Shown in pieces: positions 61,532-64,000 of a stretch of DNA of 64,000 nt (the first letter of the stretch is position 1; the number at the start of each line of letters is the position of its first letter). Position numbers and translations under genes: made by a program. Below the pieces are notes generated by a model, which saw only the letters and a list, made by a program, of their open reading frames with translations, did no database searches and was not told the origin of the DNA. This DNA is from Geothrix sp. 21YS21S-4 (GTDB lineage: Bacteria; Acidobacteriota; Holophagae; Holophagales; Holophagaceae): positions 1,178,001-1,242,000 of the forward strand of contig NZ_CP132719.1 of the NCBI RefSeq assembly GCF_030845995.1, written 5' to 3'.

Positions 61532-62101
61532 CTAGGGTTCGCGGCTCGCCGCCACGTCCACGAGATGCAGCAGTTCGGTCACCACGTCGCGGCGGGCGGC
61601 GTCCTGCTCGTAGCGGACGGCGATCTTCTTCCGGGCGGCGGCCACATCGCCACAGGCCTTGCCCCGGGCGATCAGTTCCCGGCAGGCGTCGGGCATGGGG
61701 CCCCAGTTTCCGCATTCCACGAAGCGGTCGCTGAGGAAGATGAACTTGGGGATGGCTTCGCCGCCGTTGGTGAGGAAGCGGACGAAGACCTCGGGGTGCT
61801 GCTCCCGGCTGATGTAGCGGATCTGGAGCCGCGCGCTGGCCTCGGCCATCCGCTGGAGCACGGGCACATGGCGGACCACGTCGCCGCACCAGTCCTCCGC
61901 GATGGCGACGACGTGGACGGGCCGCGGCAAAGCAGCGAGGAAGCCGGCGACGGGGGGGTCGAGGGTGAGGGCCGTCCGCTGGGCCTCGATCTTGTCCCGC
62001 TGTTCCGGGGACTCGGCGGCGGCGAGCCAGGCGGCATAGTCCAGGCCGGATTCGAAGACCGCCTTCCAATCGACGACGGGGAGGGTGGCGGGGCGGGGCA
62101 T
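61532..62101 (-). CDS. Thioredoxin-fold protein with single-cysteine WCGD site
   Basis: A 189-residue thioredoxin-like protein. The motif [10 protein letters not shown] stands where WCxxC is normal, so only one catalytic-position cysteine is present, as in the YbbN-unrelated thioredoxin-family subgroup with WCGD. Other cysteines ([14 protein letters not shown]) are distal. [11 protein letters not shown] contains the cis-Pro. Role unknown; it may bind a thiol or act as a monothiol redox protein. Divergent from the chemoreceptor. Confidence 0.75.
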   Translation of the reverse strand: MPRPATLPVVDWKAVFESGLDYAAWLAAAESPEQRDKIEAQRTALTLDPPVAGFLAALPRPVHVVAIAEDWCGDVVRHVPVLQRMAEASARLQIRYISREQHPEVFVRFLTNGGEAIPKFIFLSDRFVECGNWGPMPDACRELIARGKACGDVAAARKKIAVRYEQDAARRDVVTELLHLVDVAASREP

Positions 62102-62222
62102 GGGACCTCCAGAAATCAGGTCGGACGGGAGGCGTGCCGTAAGGGAAAGGTCTCGCCTCGGGCCAGACTCGATATCCTCCCACGGCTTCGCCGCTCGCGA
62201 TCACTGTCTCGAAGGGAGTTGT

Positions 62223-63818
62223 ATGCGCAGCTCTTGGTACGCCCACCTTTCTTTGAAGGGAAAGCTGGTTCTGACCTTCGCGTGCCTGCTTGCGGTGCTG
62301 GGCGGGATGGCGGCCTGGAGCCTGATGGCCCTTCGCCAGGAACACCAGCGGTTCGAAACGGCCTTCCGCGAGAACCTGCTCCCCATTTCCGCCCTGGCCC
62401 AGGCCAACTCGGCGCGGCTGCGCGCCCAGTACCGCGTGGTCCTCCACGTGGCGACCGCTAATCCGGCCACCATGGCCGAGCAGGAGTCGCGGTGCAAGGA
62501 GCTGGACCAGGAGTTCCAGCGGAAGATCGAGGGCTTCGAACAGGGCATCTCCCTGCCCATCGAGCGGGAGGTTTTCCCCAAGTTCAAGCAGGGCTATGCG
62601 GACCAGGTCGCCCTGCGCGAGAACGAGATCTTCCCGGCCTCCCGGAGCGGCCAGAAGGCCCGCGCCCTGGAGCTGATGACGTCCAAGCTGGTTCCTTTGA
62701 GCCTGGCGATGAACGGCATGGAGACGCAGCTCCGGGAGGCGAACCTGAAGGAGGCCGAGGACGGGACGCTCCGCGCGAGGGAGATCTACAACCGGACCTT
62801 CGCCCTCTTATCCGGCCTCACCTTGATCTCCGTCCTCGTCAGCATCGGGCTGGGCGTCCTCCTCTACCGCGCCACCCAGCGGCCCATCCAGGCGTTCACC
62901 CGCGTGCTGGAAGCCACGGCCAAGGGCGATCTCACCGCCCGCTGCGATCTAACCACCCGGGAGGAATTCGGGGCCATGGCCCGCACCCTCAATGGCATGG
63001 GCGAGAACCTGCGGGACACGGTGAGCGCCATCCAGCGGGCCGTGGAGCAGGTGGCCAGCGGCTCCCACGAGCTCTCCGCCGCGGCGGATCAGATGGCCCG
63101 GACCACGGCTTCCATCGCCCAGAGCTCCGACATCCAGCGCGAAGGGTCGGAACACATGGCGGCGGCCATCGCGGAGCTGAGCGCCAGCATCGCGGAAGTG
63201 GCCACGGGAGCCGCCCAGAGCCAGCGGCAGTTGCACGAGACCGAGCTGGCCACCGACCATGGCGTCTCTTCCGGCACCGCCACCACCCGGGCCATGGAGG
63301 ACATCACCCGCACCGCCGGCGAGATTTCCCGGGCGGTGGTGGTCATCCAGGAGATCGCCCGACAGACCAACCTGCTCTCCCTCAACGCCGCCATCGAGGC
63401 GGCCAAGGCCGGCGCCATGGGCAAGGGGTTCGCCGTCGTCGCGGAGGAGGTCCGCAAGCTGGCGGAGCGGTCCGGCGAAGCCGCCAAGGAGATCGGCGGC
63501 CTGCTCCAGGGCGCCCAGGACGCCGTGGCCCAGGGCGGCGCCACCGTGGAGGACACCGTCGGGGCGCTGGGCACCATCCAGCGGAATCTGGGGAGCTTTG
63601 CCCAGGCCGTCCGCCACATCACCGAGGCCACCGCCGAGCAGAACCGCACCGGGGAAGGCGCGGCCCGGCGGGTGGAGCAGGGCGTGTCCGAGGCCATGCA
63701 GACGGCTTCCGCCGCCACCCAGCTCGCTGCGACCACGGAGGAGATCGTCCGCACCGCCCGCGCCCTGGCCGAGCTGTCCCAGGACCTGGAGCGCCGGATG
63801 GCGGGTTTCCGCGTCTGA
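62223..63818 (+). CDS. Methyl-accepting chemotaxis protein
   Basis: A 531-residue inner-membrane receptor: TM1 (about 16-36), a periplasmic four-helix-bundle sensor ([18 protein letters not shown] to [12 protein letters not shown]), TM2 (about 196-218), HAMP ([21 protein letters not shown]), and the signalling domain with hairpin tip region [18 protein letters not shown] and [19 protein letters not shown] 62223 is used; no C-terminal CheR pentapeptide is seen (ends RMAGFRV). Ligand unknown. Confidence 0.92.
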   Translation: MRSSWYAHLSLKGKLVLTFACLLAVLGGMAAWSLMALRQEHQRFETAFRENLLPISALAQANSARLRAQYRVVLHVATANPATMAEQESRCKELDQEFQRKIEGFEQGISLPIEREVFPKFKQGYADQVALRENEIFPASRSGQKARALELMTSKLVPLSLAMNGMETQLREANLKEAEDGTLRAREIYNRTFALLSGLTLISVLVSIGLGVLLYRATQRPIQAFTRVLEATAKGDLTARCDLTTREEFGAMARTLNGMGENLRDTVSAIQRAVEQVASGSHELSAAADQMARTTASIAQSSDIQREGSEHMAAAIAELSASIAEVATGAAQSQRQLHETELATDHGVSSGTATTRAMEDITRTAGEISRAVVVIQEIARQTNLLSLNAAIEAAKAGAMGKGFAVVAEEVRKLAERSGEAAKEIGGLLQGAQDAVAQGGATVEDTVGALGTIQRNLGSFAQAVRHITEATAEQNRTGEGAARRVEQGVSEAMQTASAATQLAATTEEIVRTARALAELSQDLERRMAGFRV

Positions 63819-63917
63819 CCCCGGCGAGAAGGCCCTGGGATGGCACGCACCCCGAGGTGCCTTCTGTCCCCGTGGAGCGCGGATGCCTAGAGTGGAATTC
63901 CGATCCGAGGAGCTTCC

Positions 63918-64000
63918 ATGGCCATCGCCAAAGCCTATGCCGCCACTTCCCCCTCCGCGCCCCTGGCGCCCTTCCAGATCGAGCGCCGGGAGGTCGGCCC
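63918..64000 (+). CDS. Zinc-type NAD(P)-dependent alcohol dehydrogenase, N-terminal fragment
   Basis: Only the first 27 codons are in the window: MAIAKAYAATSPSAPLAPFQ, then IERREVGP, matching the beginning of YahK/cinnamyl-alcohol-type MDR dehydrogenases (compare IxRREPGPNDV). GAGGAGC stands before ATG 63918. The catalytic cysteines would lie beyond the window edge. Confidence 0.7.
   Translation, partial: MAIAKAYAATSPSAPLAPFQIERREVG

Overview
This is a GC-rich bacterial chromosome segment, densely packed with genes on both strands and rich in short translational overlaps (ATGA, GTGA, TGATG) and GTG/TTG starts. The gene content suggests a Gram-negative, diderm, flagellated chemoorganotroph of the Acidobacteriota, most likely Holophagae (Geothrix/Holophaga-like). 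That placement is an inference from overall gene content (a two-subunit 2-oxoacid:ferredoxin oxidoreductase, a DUF4388/PATAN protein, NatAB, a meso-DAP type MurE, a System II cytochrome c assembly pair, an outer-membrane porin). There is no rRNA or other direct taxonomic marker in the window.

Layout. 0-5 kb: truncated Cache-type sensor, a small Cys-rich protein, the two-subunit ferredoxin oxidoreductase and NAD kinase, all on the minus strand. 5-14.5 kb: class A PBP, an outer-membrane porin, a DEAD-box helicase, a double-hotdog thioesterase, SixA, an alpha/beta hydrolase and rho. 14.5-16.55 kb: an AT-rich island with two orphan membrane-protein genes and duplicated short sequences. 16.5-22.4 kb: dihydrouridine synthase, CDF metal transporter, an unknown protein coupled to ThiD, FliN, FliL and HU. 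22.7-25.9 kb: TruA and the AhpC-AhpF peroxide defence pair behind an AT-rich regulatory patch. 25.9-36.3 kb: TonB-like and DUF4388 proteins, YvcK, a TPR-like protein, NatA/NatB, UppP, threonine aldolase, two secreted or anchored proteins and YicC. 36.4-41.7 kb: nitronate monooxygenase family protein, methyltransferase, RadA, a B12-binding protein, TrmL and HIT. 41.8-53 kb: a division and cell wall (dcw) cluster with a striking MraZ operator: mraZ-rsmH-ftsL-ftsI-murE-tsaC-murF-mraY-(antisense EAL)-murD. 53.5-54.3 kb: a large non-coding repeat array. 54.3-60.7 kb: CcsA/ResB, a His-rich lipoprotein, pterin dehydratase, aromatic amino acid hydroxylase and a LysR regulator. 60.7-64 kb: SpoU methyltransferase, thioredoxin-like protein, chemoreceptor and the start of a zinc alcohol dehydrogenase.

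The clearest unexplained structures are: (i) a family of palindromic elements built on CACCAAGACACCAAG. They occupy every convergent gene gap wider than about 25 bp (four of four) and were seen nowhere else in the window; (ii) a 243-245 bp tandem array next to one of them, which carries repeated half-copies of that element plus a second imperfect inverted repeat; (iii) the AT-rich two-gene membrane island between rho and the dihydrouridine synthase gene; and (iv) an MraZ operator of five AGTGG boxes at exact 10-bp pitch just downstream of the dcw promoter. No rRNA, tRNA, CRISPR array, transposase or integrase was recognised.
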